Origin: Clostridium lacusfryxellense | GTDB lineage: Bacteria > Bacillota > Clostridia > Clostridiales > Clostridiaceae | DNA: 64,000 nt | Direction: 5' to 3' | NCBI RefSeq assembly: GCF_018861735.1 | Contig: NZ_JAHLEB010000020.1 | Location: forward strand, 22,578 to 86,577 | In this document: in pieces, positions 28,246 through 38,036 of the stretch | How the letters are laid out: each line of letters starts with the position of its first letter | How positions within the stretch are numbered: position 1 is the stretch's first letter | The notes under the pieces: generated by a model | Seen by the model: only the letters and a program-made list of their open reading frames with translations | Told to the model about the DNA's origin: nothing | Database searches by the model: none | Translations under genes and position numbers: made by a program

Positions 28246-28893
28246 CTAATATACTGACAGTTTTTTTTCATAATATGAAAAAACTGTAGTGAAAATTGTT
28301 GTCATTAAAAGATACAAACATCCTGCTATAAAAAAAGCTTCCATTGGTCTAAAGGTTGATGCAGATAGAATTTGTGCTTTTCTCATAACTTCCGACATAG
28401 TAATGGTTGATACTAATGATGTGTCCTTAAGCATTGTTATAAACTCATTACCAACTGACGGAATTATTATTTTAAAGGTTTGGGGTAGTACAACTCTTTT
28501 CATAGTATCAAAATATGTGAAACCTAATGACTTGCAGGCTTCAAACTGACCTCTATCTACTGAAAGTATTCCACCTCTTATTATCTCTGCCATATATGCT
28601 CCTGAATTTAAACTAAGGCCTATTATTGCAGTTTGAAAAGGTGAAAGCAGTATACCTACAAATGGTAACACGTAATACAAAGCAATTAATTGAAGAAGCA
28701 TTGGTGTTCCCCTGAATATCCAGGTGTAAAATCCCGCTAAACCAACCATCAATTTATTTTTAGATAATTTCAGTAATGCTGTAACTATCCCTATTAAAGT
28801 TCCGAGTACTACTGATATTATAGTTAGTTCAATTGTAAGTAAACTTCCTTGTAATAACACAGGAAACATTTCTTTTAAAATACCTATATCCAT
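28246..28893 (-). CDS. Polar amino-acid ABC transporter, permease
   Basis: This 215-residue membrane protein has about five hydrophobic segments and the family signature SGAYMAEIIRGGILSVDRGQFEACKSLG, the loop that contacts the ATPase. It is 15 bases upstream of the ATPase gene and about 96 bases after the binding-protein gene. Permeases of this family usually act as homodimers. Confidence 0.93.
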   Translation of the reverse strand: MDIGILKEMFPVLLQGSLLTIELTIISVVLGTLIGIVTALLKLSKNKLMVGLAGFYTWIFRGTPMLLQLIALYYVLPFVGILLSPFQTAIIGLSLNSGAYMAEIIRGGILSVDRGQFEACKSLGFTYFDTMKRVVLPQTFKIIIPSVGNEFITMLKDTSLVSTITMSEVMRKAQILSASTFRPMEAFFIAGCLYLLMTTIFTTVFSYYEKKLSVY

Positions 28894-28989
28894 TCTTGTC
28901 CTCCTAGTTATTCTCTGTGATAGATAGTAATTAATTATTAATTACTATCTATCTAATATTCTTATAGTCCAAATAACAATTATTAATAT

Positions 28990-29781
28990 CTATTTCTTAT
29001 ATGCGTCAAATCCGAACCATTTTTGAGAAAGCTTAGAAAGGGTTCCATCGGCTTTTAGTTCATCAATAGCTTTTTGAACAGCTACTTGCAATTCCTTATC
29101 TTGTTTTTTAAATCCAATTCCAATAGGTTCTTGACTAATTTGTTCATCTAAAACCTTATATTCACCCGGCTTCTTAGCTACATAATATTGGCCAACTTGT
29201 GCATCCAGAACTACTGCATCTACTCTTCCAATTGATAAGTCCTGATACGCATCTGTAATTTTGTCATACTTTTTGACTTCCTTTAGACCCTTCATCGCTG
29301 TTGCTGCTGTATCTCCTGTAGAACCTAGCTGACAAGCTACTGTTTTACCTTTTAAATCATCTATTTTATTTATTTTCGTATTTCCTTGTTTTATAATAGC
29401 AACTTGACCACCCATTACATAAGAATCTGAAAAATTTATACTTTTCTTTCTATCATCTGTAATACTCATAGCTGAAATTATAACATTAAATTTTGATGAC
29501 CCAAGAGCTAAAACCATTCCATTAAAATCATTAGTAATATATTCTGACTTCACACCCATTTTTTTCGCTACTGCATCTCCCAAATCTATATCAAACCCAA
29601 CTAACTTATCGTTTGAATCTCTAAATTCCATTGGAGGATAAGAATCGTCTAATCCTATTGTTAATTTACCCGCCTTTTGAACTGCTTGAAGTGAATTAGA
29701 ACTTTCTGTTTTTTTGCCACACCCTACAAATAATACACCTGCCATAGTAATAGTTAATATAATTGCCACACTTTTTTTCAA
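28990..29781 (-). CDS. Amino-acid ABC transporter substrate-binding lipoprotein
   Basis: This 263-residue extracytoplasmic binding protein (family 3) has a lipoprotein signal: Lys-Lys, a hydrophobic stretch and the lipobox FVGC at about residues 18-21. The mature part shows LTIGLDDSYPPMEF, GFDIDLGDAVAKKMG and GKTVACQLGSTGD, normal for polar amino-acid receptors. Translation starts at TTG after AAGGGGGAG. It is the first gene of the importer-argGH operon. Confidence 0.92.
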   Translation of the reverse strand: MKKSVAIILTITMAGVLFVGCGKKTESSNSLQAVQKAGKLTIGLDDSYPPMEFRDSNDKLVGFDIDLGDAVAKKMGVKSEYITNDFNGMVLALGSSKFNVIISAMSITDDRKKSINFSDSYVMGGQVAIIKQGNTKINKIDDLKGKTVACQLGSTGDTAATAMKGLKEVKKYDKITDAYQDLSIGRVDAVVLDAQVGQYYVAKKPGEYKVLDEQISQEPIGIGFKKQDKELQVAVQKAIDELKADGTLSKLSQKWFGFDAYKK

Positions 29782-29814
29782 TTTAACCGCTCCCCCTTAA
29801 TGATATAATAAGCT

Positions 29815-29850
29815 TATGAATATTTATACATTTATATGCATATTATAAAA
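29815..29850 (-). promoter_or_regulatory. ArgR-like operator (ARG box plus partial second box)
   Basis: TGAATATTTATACA (29817-29830) fits the arginine-repressor pattern TGnATnnnnATnCA. A weaker copy, starting TGCATATTATA, begins 20 bases further (29837). Tandem boxes spaced about 21 bases are the usual ArgR arrangement. They overlap a possible -10 TATAAT on the minus strand about 60 bases before the importer gene. The assignment is inference from pattern plus argGH context. Confidence 0.6.
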
Positions 29851-30058
29851 CTTTTTTTAATATTTTTGATTATTTTATTTACTTGCTTTTATTATTGGTT
29901 TAACTGGCTTTCTTTAATCTATTATATATTACTTTTTATAATAATGCAATGCTTTTTTTATAATCACCTATTCATTTTATACAATGTTTATGCATGAAGA
30001 CATACAAATCAATGCTAACCTAATTTATTTTGACTTTTTTCAGCAATAATAAAACAAA

Positions 30059-30093
30059 AGACATCCTTAGCTTATATTAAACTAAGAATGCCT
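30059..30093 (-). terminator. Terminator of carAB
   Basis: On the minus strand AGGCATTCTTAG pairs along 12 positions, with a few G-U pairs, with CTAAGGATGTCT. TTTTGTTTTATT follows. It lies about 30 bases after the carB stop codon. Confidence 0.8.
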
Positions 30094-30124
30094 TTAATTT
30101 TATTTAGCATTTTTGCAAGAGAAA

Positions 30125-33100
30125 TTAATCTGCAATATTAAATACTTCTAAATTTTCTCCGTCAATATTTTTCTTCATAATATCTACTAACGCCTTTGCT
30201 GTATCAAGTGATGTTATAACTCCAAGCGAGCTCTCGATAGCTGTTCTTCTGATTCTAAAACCATCAGTTTTAGAATCATTTCCTTTTGTAGGTGTATTTA
30301 TTACCAAATCAATCTTTCTACTTTTTATAACATCTATTATATTAGGTGTTCCTTCAGTAATTTTTTTCACCTCTACAGCATCAATACCATTGTCCTTTAA
30401 TAATTTAGCAGTACCGCTGGTTGCTATAAATTTATAATTAAGTTCACTAAACCCCTTTGCAATATATAAGAACTCTTTATAATCTTGAGAATTTATTGTA
30501 GCTAGGATAACACCTTTCTCCTTTTTAACCTTCATACCTGAGCCAACGAATCCTTTATATAAAGCCTCTTCGAAGGTTCTTCCTATCCCTAAAACTTCTC
30601 CAGTGGATCTCATCTCGGGTCCTAGGCACACTTCTACCTCAGGAAGTTTTTGTGTTGAAAATACCGGAACCTTAACCGAAACTAATTTTGGTTCCTTATA
30701 AACTCCAGTTCCATACCCGAAATCCGCAAGTTTTTCTCCTAGCATAACTCTTGTTGCAAGTTCTACTATTGGAACATTACTAACTTTACTAATATATGGG
30801 ACTGTACGACTAGCCCTTGGATTAACTTCTATAATGTATAGTTCATCTTTAAATTCTATAAACTGGATATTAACCATACCAATAACTTCAAGTCCTATTG
30901 CAATTTTCTTAGTGTATTCTAATATTTTATTTTTTATGGCATTTGATATATTTTGACTTGGATATATTGTAATACTATCTCCTGAATGGACTCCTGCTCT
31001 CTCTAGATGTTCCATAATACCTGGTATTAGTATTTCCTCACCATCACAAATAGCATCAACTTCTATTTCTCTACCTAATAAATATCTATCTATTAAGACT
31101 GGATTTTTTTTATCCTTTTTAAATGCATGCTTTAAATAATGTTTTAATTCGTTTTCTTCATAAGTTATTTCCATTCCCTGTCCACCTAATACATAAGATG
31201 GTCTTACTAAAACAGGATAACCTATTTTTTCAGCCTCTTCTAATCCCTCTTTTAAGTTCCAAACAGCCTTTCCTTTAGGTCTATTTATATCTAACTTTTC
31301 AAGCAGTGCATCAAATTTTTCTCTATCTTCTGCTGCATCTATCTGCTCTGGTTTAGTTCCATATACAGATATATTTTTTTCACTTAAGAATTTAGCAAGT
31401 TTGATAGCAGTTTGACCTCCAAATTGAAGTATTACACCATCTGGTTTTTCTTTTTCAACAATATTAAATACTTCTTCTTCTGTTAACGGTTCAAAATACA
31501 ACTTATCTGATATATTAAAATCAGTACTTACGGTTTCAGGATTATTATTTACTATAATAGTTTCAATGCCTAACTTTTTAAGAGCAATTACACTATGAAC
31601 CGATGCATAATCAAACTCAATCCCCTGTCCTATCCTTATAGGGCCCGAACCTATTACCATAACCTTCCTTCTACTACTTACCTCAACCTCATCATATTCG
31701 TCGTAGGTTGAAAAATAATACGGTGATAATGCTTCAAATTCTCCTCCACATGTATCCACCATCTTATATACAGGTTTAATATTCCACGTATTTCTAAGTT
31801 CGTAAATCTTATTTGGCGATGTGCCAAGTAAATCTGCAATTCCTTTATCCGAAAATCCCTTTTTCTTAAGTATTAGTAACCACTCTTTATTCATTTCCTT
31901 AAGTGAAGAAGCTTTAATCTTTTCCTCTTCATCTACAATCCATTTAATCTTATTTACAAAGAAATTATCTATACCTGTAATCTCTGACACCATTTCAACC
32001 CTATAATCGCGTCTTAACATTTCAGCTAAATAGAATATCCTCTCATCATCGGGATTCATTACTCTTTCTTTTAATTCTTTTAAATCCTTTTGTTCTAATC
32101 CGTTATATTGTAATGAATACTGTCCAATTTCTAAAGATCTAATTCCTTTTAATAGGGCAGCTTCAAAATTGCTTCCAATTGCCATTATTTCACCTGTCGC
32201 CATCATCTTTGTACCTAAAACTCTATTTGCCCTGTCAAACTTATCAAAAGGCCACCTAGGAATTTTAACAACTACATAATCGAGAGATGGTTCAAAACAA
32301 GCATATGTTTTTTGTGTTACCGCATTTTTTATTTCATCGAGTGCATATCCAAGAGCAATTTTTGTTGCTACTTTCGCTATTGGATATCCTGTAGCTTTTG
32401 AAGCCAGCGCTGATGATCTGCTTACCCTTGGATTAATTTCAATAACTGCATACTCAAAGCTTTTAGGATCAAGGGCAAGTTGTACATTGCAACCACCCTC
32501 TATTCCTACACTATTTATAATATCTATAGATGCGCTTCTAAGCATTTGATATTCTTTATCCGAGAGAGTTTGACTTGGGGCTACAACTATACTATCACCA
32601 GTATGTATCCCAACAGGATCTACATTTTCCATATTACATATTGTAATGCAATTGCCATTGCTATCTCTCATTACTTCATATTCTATTTCTTTCCATCCTT
32701 TAATCGACTTTTCTAATAGTACTTGCCCTATAGAACTTAATTCCAATCCTAGTTCTAGGATTTCAATTAGCTCCTCCTCAGACTCTGCGATTCCACCGCC
32801 GCTTCCGCCCATAGTGTATGCTGGTCTTACAATTACTGGGTAACCTATCTCACTTGCAAACCTAACTCCTTCTGATATATCAGTTGCAATTGTGCTTTCA
32901 ACAACTGGTTGTTTAATTTCCAGCATAAGATTCCTAAAAAGCTCTCTGTCTTCGCCTTTTTTTATGGCTTCTATAGATGTTCCAATAACTCTCACATTAT
33001 ATTTTTCTAAAATTCCATTATCAAATAGTTCCACAGCCAAATTAAGTCCTGTTTGACCACCCATACCAGCAAGTAAACTATCTGGACTCTCCTTTTTAAT

Positions 33101-33331
33101 AACCTTTTCCAAAAATTCTATAGTTAGTGGCTCTATATAAACTTTGTCAGCAACCTCTTTATCTGTCATTATTGTTGCTGGATTACTATTTACAAGAACT
33201 ACTTCTACGCCTTCCTCTTTTAATGCTTGGCAAGCCTGTGTTCCTGAATAATCAAATTCTGCTGCTTGACCTATTATTATTGGACCTGATCCAATTACAA
33301 GTACTTTTTTAATTTTTTTATCTAATGGCAT
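30125..33331 (-). CDS. carB: Carbamoyl-phosphate synthase large subunit
   Basis: This 1068-residue protein has two homologous ATP-grasp halves, each beginning with a nucleotide motif ([40 protein letters not shown]), and a C-terminal MGS-like allosteric domain. It makes carbamoyl phosphate for both arginine and pyrimidine synthesis. ATG 33331 is chosen because CAGGGGG stands before it; an upstream open stretch to 33382 lacks a ribosome site. It follows carA by 76 bases and shares its PyrR leader. Confidence 0.96.
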   Translation of the reverse strand: MPLDKKIKKVLVIGSGPIIIGQAAEFDYSGTQACQALKEEGVEVVLVNSNPATIMTDKEVADKVYIEPLTIEFLEKVIKKESPDSLLAGMGGQTGLNLAVELFDNGILEKYNVRVIGTSIEAIKKGEDRELFRNLMLEIKQPVVESTIATDISEGVRFASEIGYPVIVRPAYTMGGSGGGIAESEEELIEILELGLELSSIGQVLLEKSIKGWKEIEYEVMRDSNGNCITICNMENVDPVGIHTGDSIVVAPSQTLSDKEYQMLRSASIDIINSVGIEGGCNVQLALDPKSFEYAVIEINPRVSRSSALASKATGYPIAKVATKIALGYALDEIKNAVTQKTYACFEPSLDYVVVKIPRWPFDKFDRANRVLGTKMMATGEIMAIGSNFEAALLKGIRSLEIGQYSLQYNGLEQKDLKELKERVMNPDDERIFYLAEMLRRDYRVEMVSEITGIDNFFVNKIKWIVDEEEKIKASSLKEMNKEWLLILKKKGFSDKGIADLLGTSPNKIYELRNTWNIKPVYKMVDTCGGEFEALSPYYFSTYDEYDEVEVSSRRKVMVIGSGPIRIGQGIEFDYASVHSVIALKKLGIETIIVNNNPETVSTDFNISDKLYFEPLTEEEVFNIVEKEKPDGVILQFGGQTAIKLAKFLSEKNISVYGTKPEQIDAAEDREKFDALLEKLDINRPKGKAVWNLKEGLEEAEKIGYPVLVRPSYVLGGQGMEITYEENELKHYLKHAFKKDKKNPVLIDRYLLGREIEVDAICDGEEILIPGIMEHLERAGVHSGDSITIYPSQNISNAIKNKILEYTKKIAIGLEVIGMVNIQFIEFKDELYIIEVNPRASRTVPYISKVSNVPIVELATRVMLGEKLADFGYGTGVYKEPKLVSVKVPVFSTQKLPEVEVCLGPEMRSTGEVLGIGRTFEEALYKGFVGSGMKVKKEKGVILATINSQDYKEFLYIAKGFSELNYKFIATSGTAKLLKDNGIDAVEVKKITEGTPNIIDVIKSRKIDLVINTPTKGNDSKTDGFRIRRTAIESSLGVITSLDTAKALVDIMKKNIDGENLEVFNIAD

Positions 33332-33407
33332 ATGAAGACCCCCTGTGTAATTTCGGTTAATTTCATTTGATGTCATGAACATTTAAATTTTATTTTTACT
33401 CCTATAA

Positions 33408-34454
33408 CTATATTATAGAAAGAAACTTATCAAAAATCACATCTATATCCTTAGGTCCTGGACAAGCCTCTGGATGGAATTGCACGCTAAATATCGGAAG
33501 GTTTTTATGCCTCATACCTTCTATTGTTTCATCATTAACACTGACGTGAGTAACTACCATATCTTGTGGAAGTTTACTTACATAATATCCATGGTTTTGA
33601 GATGTTATATAGACTTTATTTTCTTCTATATCTTTAACTGGATGATTACAACCTCTATGACCAAACTTAAGCTTTGCAGTTTCCCCACCGAGTGCTAATG
33701 CTAAAAGCTGATGTCCTAGGCAAATCCCAACAATAGGTTTTTTACCTATAATTTCTTTAATCATAATTATTACATCTTGTAAATCATTTGGATCACCTGG
33801 ACCATTTGATAAAAATATTAAATCTGGGTTAACCTTTAATATTTCTTTTGATTTAACATTTGCTGGAAAGACTGTTAGCTTGCAATTTCTCTGAACAAAC
33901 GAACGAATTATATTCTGTTTTATTCCGAAATCTATAATAGCTATATGTTCCCCAGTACCTTCAATTGTGTAACTCTCTTTTGGAGTAACATTCATAACTG
34001 CATCATTATTATTAAACTGTGCTAGCTTTTCCTCTATTTGAGTTTTTGTAAGTTCATCAGTCGCAATAATACCTTTCATAGTACCATTATTTCTAAGTAT
34101 TTTAGTTAATGCCCTTGTGTCTATTCCTTCTAGCCCTATTATTTTATTTTGCTTTAAATATCCCTCAAGATCCATTTCACACCTAAAGTTATTAGGGTAA
34201 TCACATTTTTCTCTAACAATGAAACCTTTAACCTTAGGCGATTTTGACTCTACATCTTCTAAATTAATCCCGTAATTTCCAATAAGCGGGTATGTCATTG
34301 TAACTATCTGCCCATAATAAGATGGATCAGTTAAAATTTCTTCATACCCAGTCATTCCTGTATTAAAAACCACTTCTCCAACGCTTTCCTCTAAATAACC
34401 AAATAGATTACCTTCAAATATTATCCCATTCTCTAAAATCAACTTACCTTTCAT
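33408..34454 (-). CDS. carA: Carbamoyl-phosphate synthase small (glutaminase) subunit
   Basis: This 348-residue protein has an N-terminal CarA domain with FNTGMTGYEEILTDPSYYGQIV and a class I glutamine amidotransferase domain with the catalytic Cys in PIVGICLGHQ and the His-Glu pair in VQFHPEA. It supplies ammonia to CarB. Start at ATG after AAGGAGG. A single carAB in this region has to serve two pathways, which fits the combined ArgR-like and PyrR control elements upstream. Confidence 0.96.
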   Translation of the reverse strand: MKGKLILENGIIFEGNLFGYLEESVGEVVFNTGMTGYEEILTDPSYYGQIVTMTYPLIGNYGINLEDVESKSPKVKGFIVREKCDYPNNFRCEMDLEGYLKQNKIIGLEGIDTRALTKILRNNGTMKGIIATDELTKTQIEEKLAQFNNNDAVMNVTPKESYTIEGTGEHIAIIDFGIKQNIIRSFVQRNCKLTVFPANVKSKEILKVNPDLIFLSNGPGDPNDLQDVIIMIKEIIGKKPIVGICLGHQLLALALGGETAKLKFGHRGCNHPVKDIEENKVYITSQNHGYYVSKLPQDMVVTHVSVNDETIEGMRHKNLPIFSVQFHPEACPGPKDIDVIFDKFLSII

Positions 34455-34504
34455 ATTAAATCCTCCTTAGATTAAACAAAAGTATCTATTCCCCTAATAT
34501 ATTA

Positions 34505-34750
34505 ATAAAGATAATAGAGTGATTATCAAAATAATCAGTCTATTATCCTTCTTAATATGTTCACAACATTTATTAATGAACTAAAAAACATACCTACAGT
34601 TTTATTGTCTAAACTAATAACTGTATTACATTTATTACTATTAAATTCGAAATTGGCAAAACAAAACACACATACCATAATTATCTCTACTCCTTCCTAG
34701 CCTCACAGGACTAACTTAAAAGTGTACTTTTTTATTCATATTTTTTTTAT
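34505..34750 (-). promoter_or_regulatory. PyrR-type attenuator leader of carAB
   Basis: The transcribed leader contains AGTCCTGTGAGGCT (34699-34712 on the minus strand), an exact match to the conserved PyrR-binding loop. Further down, 17-base arms at 34510-34526 and 34531-34547 form a perfect hairpin around a 4-base loop, followed by a modest T-rich stretch that could act as terminator. In Firmicutes, PyrR with UMP binds the loop and favours termination when pyrimidines are plentiful. The PyrR loop is certain by eye; the exact antiterminator pairing was not computed. Confidence 0.85.
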
Positions 34751-34757
34751 TCTCTTT

Positions 34758-34786
34758 ATTCTAAGTTAAATTTTTAGATTTGTCAA
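34758..34786 (-). promoter_or_regulatory. Sigma-A promoter of carAB
   Basis: TTGACA (34781-34786) and TAGAAT (34758-34763) on the minus strand are separated by exactly 17 bases, a near-consensus housekeeping promoter. Transcription would start near 34750 and give a leader of about 295 bases. Confidence 0.8.
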
Positions 34787-34831
34787 TGTATAATTATACA
34801 AACTTATAAACTTTCTGTGCATAATTATACA
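34787..34831. promoter_or_regulatory. Two ArgR-like palindromes abutting the carAB promoter
   Basis: TGTATAATTATACA (34787-34800) is a perfect 14-base palindrome, and TGCATAATTATACA (34818-34831) is near-perfect. Both fit TGnATnnnnATnCA, the core of ARG boxes. Their centres are 31 bases apart, about three helical turns, and the first directly touches the -35 box. The alternative is another regulator with a similar palindrome. Confidence 0.6.
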
Positions 34832-35018
34832 TAACATCGTTTAAAATGTTTAATATCATATTTTTTATGATTTAATTATAGATAATAGTCCTACATTTTA
34901 TAAAAAGTTGTAGAATCTTTCGTAATAAGGTAAACTTATTATTTATATCTACTAAAACTTTTCATTATCATTAGTACTTTTAATTTACTAACCAATATTT
35001 ACCGAAGGGAGTAATTCT

Positions 35019-35903
35019 TTGAAAAAGATAGGAATGAGAAATATTAAAACTGCAATTTCAGTTTTTTTATGTATAGCTATATCAAAAGTTTTTAATAATA
35101 CGATTCCATTTTATGCATGTATAGCTACGGTTATAACAATGCAAAGCGCTATACATCATTCTTTTACTATTGGTAAAAACAGAATGATTGGCACTATTAT
35201 AGGAGCTCTTTGCGGCTTAATCTTTACACTTATAAGCCCTAACAATATATTTCTTACCAGTTTTGGAATAATCCTTATAATTTATTTCTTAAATTTATTT
35301 AAACGTAAAAATTCTATTAGTATTGCATGTATAGTTTTTTTGGCTATCATGTTGAATCTTAACGAAGGGTCACCTCTACTCTATAGTTTTAATAGGGTTA
35401 TTGAAACTTTTGTAGGGATAGTAGTTTCAGTTCTAGTAAACTACCTCATTTTCTATCCTAATTATTTAGAAGATTTACACAAGGAAGCAAAGGTTCTAGT
35501 AAGTAATATATTTGATATAACAAAGGATATTATCAATTATAATACAGAAATCAACATATTAAATTTAAATACACAAATATCAAACTTAGAAAAATCGCTT
35601 GACTCATACCTTAATGAACTCCATAAAACTGATATGCAGGATAAAGCTATACTTAAAATCAACAAAATTATAGATTCTTCAAGAAGTTCTTACAACCACC
35701 TTACAATACTAAGTTCTTTAATTTTATCCCAGTCTGCGTTTAATTGTCATTTAAGTTATAGTAATTGCATTAAAATAAATGAATTATTTGATTATTCACT
35801 ACATTATCAACCGTACAGTAGTAATGATATAGACGTAGTATTTAACTACCACCTTGAAAATTTGATAAAAACATTAACTATATTAAATATAACGTACAAC
35901 TAA
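35019..35903 (+). CDS. Aromatic acid exporter (ArAE/FUSC-like) family membrane protein
   Basis: This 294-residue protein has about six hydrophobic segments in its first 145 residues (KTAISVFLCIAISKVF; YACIATVITMQSA; MIGTIIGALCGLIFTLI and others), then a soluble helical C-terminal half. The plan and the segment MQSAIHHSFTIGKNRMIGT fit the YqjA/DUF939 group of ArAE-like proteins. Substrate is unknown. Start at TTG after AAGGGAG. It is divergent from carAB, so the ArgR-like palindromes lie upstream of it too. Confidence 0.8.
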   Translation: MKKIGMRNIKTAISVFLCIAISKVFNNTIPFYACIATVITMQSAIHHSFTIGKNRMIGTIIGALCGLIFTLISPNNIFLTSFGIILIIYFLNLFKRKNSISIACIVFLAIMLNLNEGSPLLYSFNRVIETFVGIVVSVLVNYLIFYPNYLEDLHKEAKVLVSNIFDITKDIINYNTEINILNLNTQISNLEKSLDSYLNELHKTDMQDKAILKINKIIDSSRSSYNHLTILSSLILSQSAFNCHLSYSNCIKINELFDYSLHYQPYSSNDIDVVFNYHLENLIKTLTILNITYN

Positions 35904-35945
35904 TAGCATTATGAAACATAGTTTACTAATTATGTTTCATATTTT

Positions 35946-36803
35946 CTACAAATCCGTCTGGGTGTAATATACAATACCTAATGCCCCAGGCCCGACATGA
36001 GTTCCAATAACAGGCCCAATTGGAGCTATATCAACTTTTCGACCTATACATTCTTCAATTGTTTTAGCAAAATCAAGGGCTCCTTCAACATCACTTATGT
36101 GATGAACCACTACTTCTCCTAAACCGTGGTTAGTTATATCTTCAATAAATTTACTTGTCATAGTTTGTAAAGCACGTTTTTTAGTCCTTACTTTCTTATA
36201 TAACTCTGTTTTTCCATTTGATACAGTAAGGATAGGTTTAATTTGAAAAATATTACCTAGTAGTGCACTTGCACCACCTATTCTACCACCTTTTTTTAAA
36301 TACTCTAAAGTATCCGGTACAAACAGGAATCTACTCCTTTTTATATTGTCTTGTGTTATACTTACCACTTCATGTATTGATTTACCTTGCTCTGCTGCCT
36401 TCGCTGCCGTTATTGCCGCATACCCTAGTTGCATACAATTAGCTCTTGAGTCTATAATTTCAATTAATGCATTTGGAAAACTTTCTAAAATCATATTTTT
36501 TGCAAGGCAAGCATTTGAATAAGTTCCACTCATATCTGAAGAAATAAAAATACCAACGACTTCATTATTATTCCTTACATGCTTTTCTAATATATTGTAC
36601 ATTTCTTGGAGAGACGGTTGTGATGAAGTAGGAATAGTTAAGCTTTCGTCCAATTTTTTATAGAAACTTTCATTTTCAATATTAATTTCTTTAAATTCCT
36701 CTTTTTTAAACATAACACTCAATGAAACTAAAGAAATATCATACTTTTCTTTTATCCCATCGCTTATATATGAGGTACTATCAGTTACTATTTTTACAGA
36801 CAT
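35946..36803 (-). CDS. DegV-family fatty-acid-binding protein
   Basis: This 285-residue protein has the DegV hallmarks KIVTDSTSY, TSQPSLQEM, FISSDMSGTYS, a central GGRIGGASALLGNIFQIKPIL and GTHVGPGALG. DegV (FakB-type) proteins hold a fatty acid and, with the kinase FakA, deliver acyl phosphate. ATG 36803 is preferred because GAGGGATT precedes it; an in-frame extension to 36824 has no such signal. No fakA is nearby. Confidence 0.92.
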   Translation of the reverse strand: MSVKIVTDSTSYISDGIKEKYDISLVSLSVMFKKEEFKEINIENESFYKKLDESLTIPTSSQPSLQEMYNILEKHVRNNNEVVGIFISSDMSGTYSNACLAKNMILESFPNALIEIIDSRANCMQLGYAAITAAKAAEQGKSIHEVVSITQDNIKRSRFLFVPDTLEYLKKGGRIGGASALLGNIFQIKPILTVSNGKTELYKKVRTKKRALQTMTSKFIEDITNHGLGEVVVHHISDVEGALDFAKTIEECIGRKVDIAPIGPVIGTHVGPGALGIVYYTQTDL

Positions 36804-37078
36804 TTTCAATCCCTCACTTATCATTATTAATAATTAAATATATTATACTACAGTATTGAGTTAAACAATACCCTATGTTGCCATCAGCTTTGGTTACATT
36901 ACTATTCTCTCAAATAATGTAATATGTTTTATATTATTTTAAATTATTTTAAATTCCTACAAATATTTCTTTATTATCACACAAGTGCCTTTTCATATGA
37001 TACAATAACAGTGTAAAAAAGTGGGTGATATAAATTATTGAGCAAACTTTGTCGGTTTTGAAAATGATTAAAATTTAA

Positions 37079-37104
37079 TATAATCAATACAAATTAAAGG
37101 GAGG
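37079..37104 (+). promoter_or_regulatory. -10 box and strong ribosome site upstream of the membrane-anchored protein gene
   Basis: TATAAT at 37079-37084 would place the transcript start near 37090. GGGAGG follows at 37099-37104. The nearest in-frame canonical start is 61 bases further, at 37165, where only a weak AGAGA precedes the ATG. Confidence 0.5.
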
Positions 37105-37164
37105 TGCTGCATAAAATATAGGTTTAATACCAATATTGCTACCTATATTCGAAAGCAGAGAAAT

Positions 37165-37995
37165 ATGAATAAAGATGAATTATTAAATAAGGAAAGTAAG
37201 GAAAGTAAGGAAAATAGTGAACTTATAGATAAATTGTATTCTAATAAAGATAATACATTGAAAAACGCATCTAAATCAAAGCATACTGGAACTACCAAGT
37301 TAAACTCGGATAACGAAAGTAAAAAATACATAAAAGAAATGCACGAGCTTGCAGACAAAAATGAATTTAGGAATAATGTAGTAGTTTTAGGCCTTGGATT
37401 AGTAATAGTTTCTATAATTATTTTTTCAATTGTAATGAATACATCCTTTATGAAACCTAAAACAGAAGCAGCGGCAACCAAACCTGTTACAAAAACTTTA
37501 ACAGACAGTACTCAAACTAAAGCAAAGGTAGCTGATCCTATTATAACAACCTCAACTAAAATCTTTGAATATTTAAATATAGAAGCAAATAGAACTACCA
37601 TTCTTGAAAAATCAATTAAATTAAATAACGGAAGTCAAAATGGTCTTACTGTACATCTTTTATCAGAAATTTTAAGAACTAATGATGTCGCTATTAATGC
37701 AAACACTTCAACTGTTAAGCAATTGATGGACTCTTTAACTTCTATGGATTGGAAGAAGAATACGGATGCAACTAAATTACAAAAGGGTGATATATGTTTC
37801 ACTACAGATATGCCAGGAAAGACAGGCGTACCTTCACATGCTTATGTATTTATGGGCTGGGTAAAAGATGGTAATACTGAGTATGCTAACATATGTGATG
37901 GACAAATTGAAGAATATAATAATATACTTCATAAACGTAATCTATCTATCACAACTACAAAAAAGGACAAGTTTAGTTTTTTTCTAAAGAAATAG
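37165..37995 (+). CDS. Membrane-anchored protein with a possible degenerate NlpC/P60-like domain
   Basis: This 276-residue protein has a charged N-terminal region of about 70 residues, one transmembrane helix (VVVLGLGLVIVSIIIFSIV), and an outside region of about 180 residues. The segment KGDICFTTDMPGKTGVPSHAYVFMGW resembles the region around the catalytic His of NlpC/P60 or CHAP hydrolases, but the expected upstream Cys motif is missing, so activity is doubtful. A strong GGGAGG lies at 37099-37104, far from this ATG; see findings for a possible start at 37111. A single gene with its own terminator. Confidence 0.7.
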   Translation: MNKDELLNKESKESKENSELIDKLYSNKDNTLKNASKSKHTGTTKLNSDNESKKYIKEMHELADKNEFRNNVVVLGLGLVIVSIIIFSIVMNTSFMKPKTEAAATKPVTKTLTDSTQTKAKVADPIITTSTKIFEYLNIEANRTTILEKSIKLNNGSQNGLTVHLLSEILRTNDVAINANTSTVKQLMDSLTSMDWKKNTDATKLQKGDICFTTDMPGKTGVPSHAYVFMGWVKDGNTEYANICDGQIEEYNNILHKRNLSITTTKKDKFSFFLKK

Positions 37996-37997
37996 GG

Positions 37998-38036
37998 AAA
38001 TAATACCGCAGGATATCTTGCGGTATTATTTTTTTA
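37998..38036. terminator. Bidirectional terminator
   Basis: A perfect 13-base stem (37998-38010 with 38019-38031, core ATAATACCGCA/TGCGGTATTAT) is followed by TTTTT on the plus strand. It ends the membrane-anchored protein gene and lies just past the stop of the convergent phosphodiesterase gene. Confidence 0.88.
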
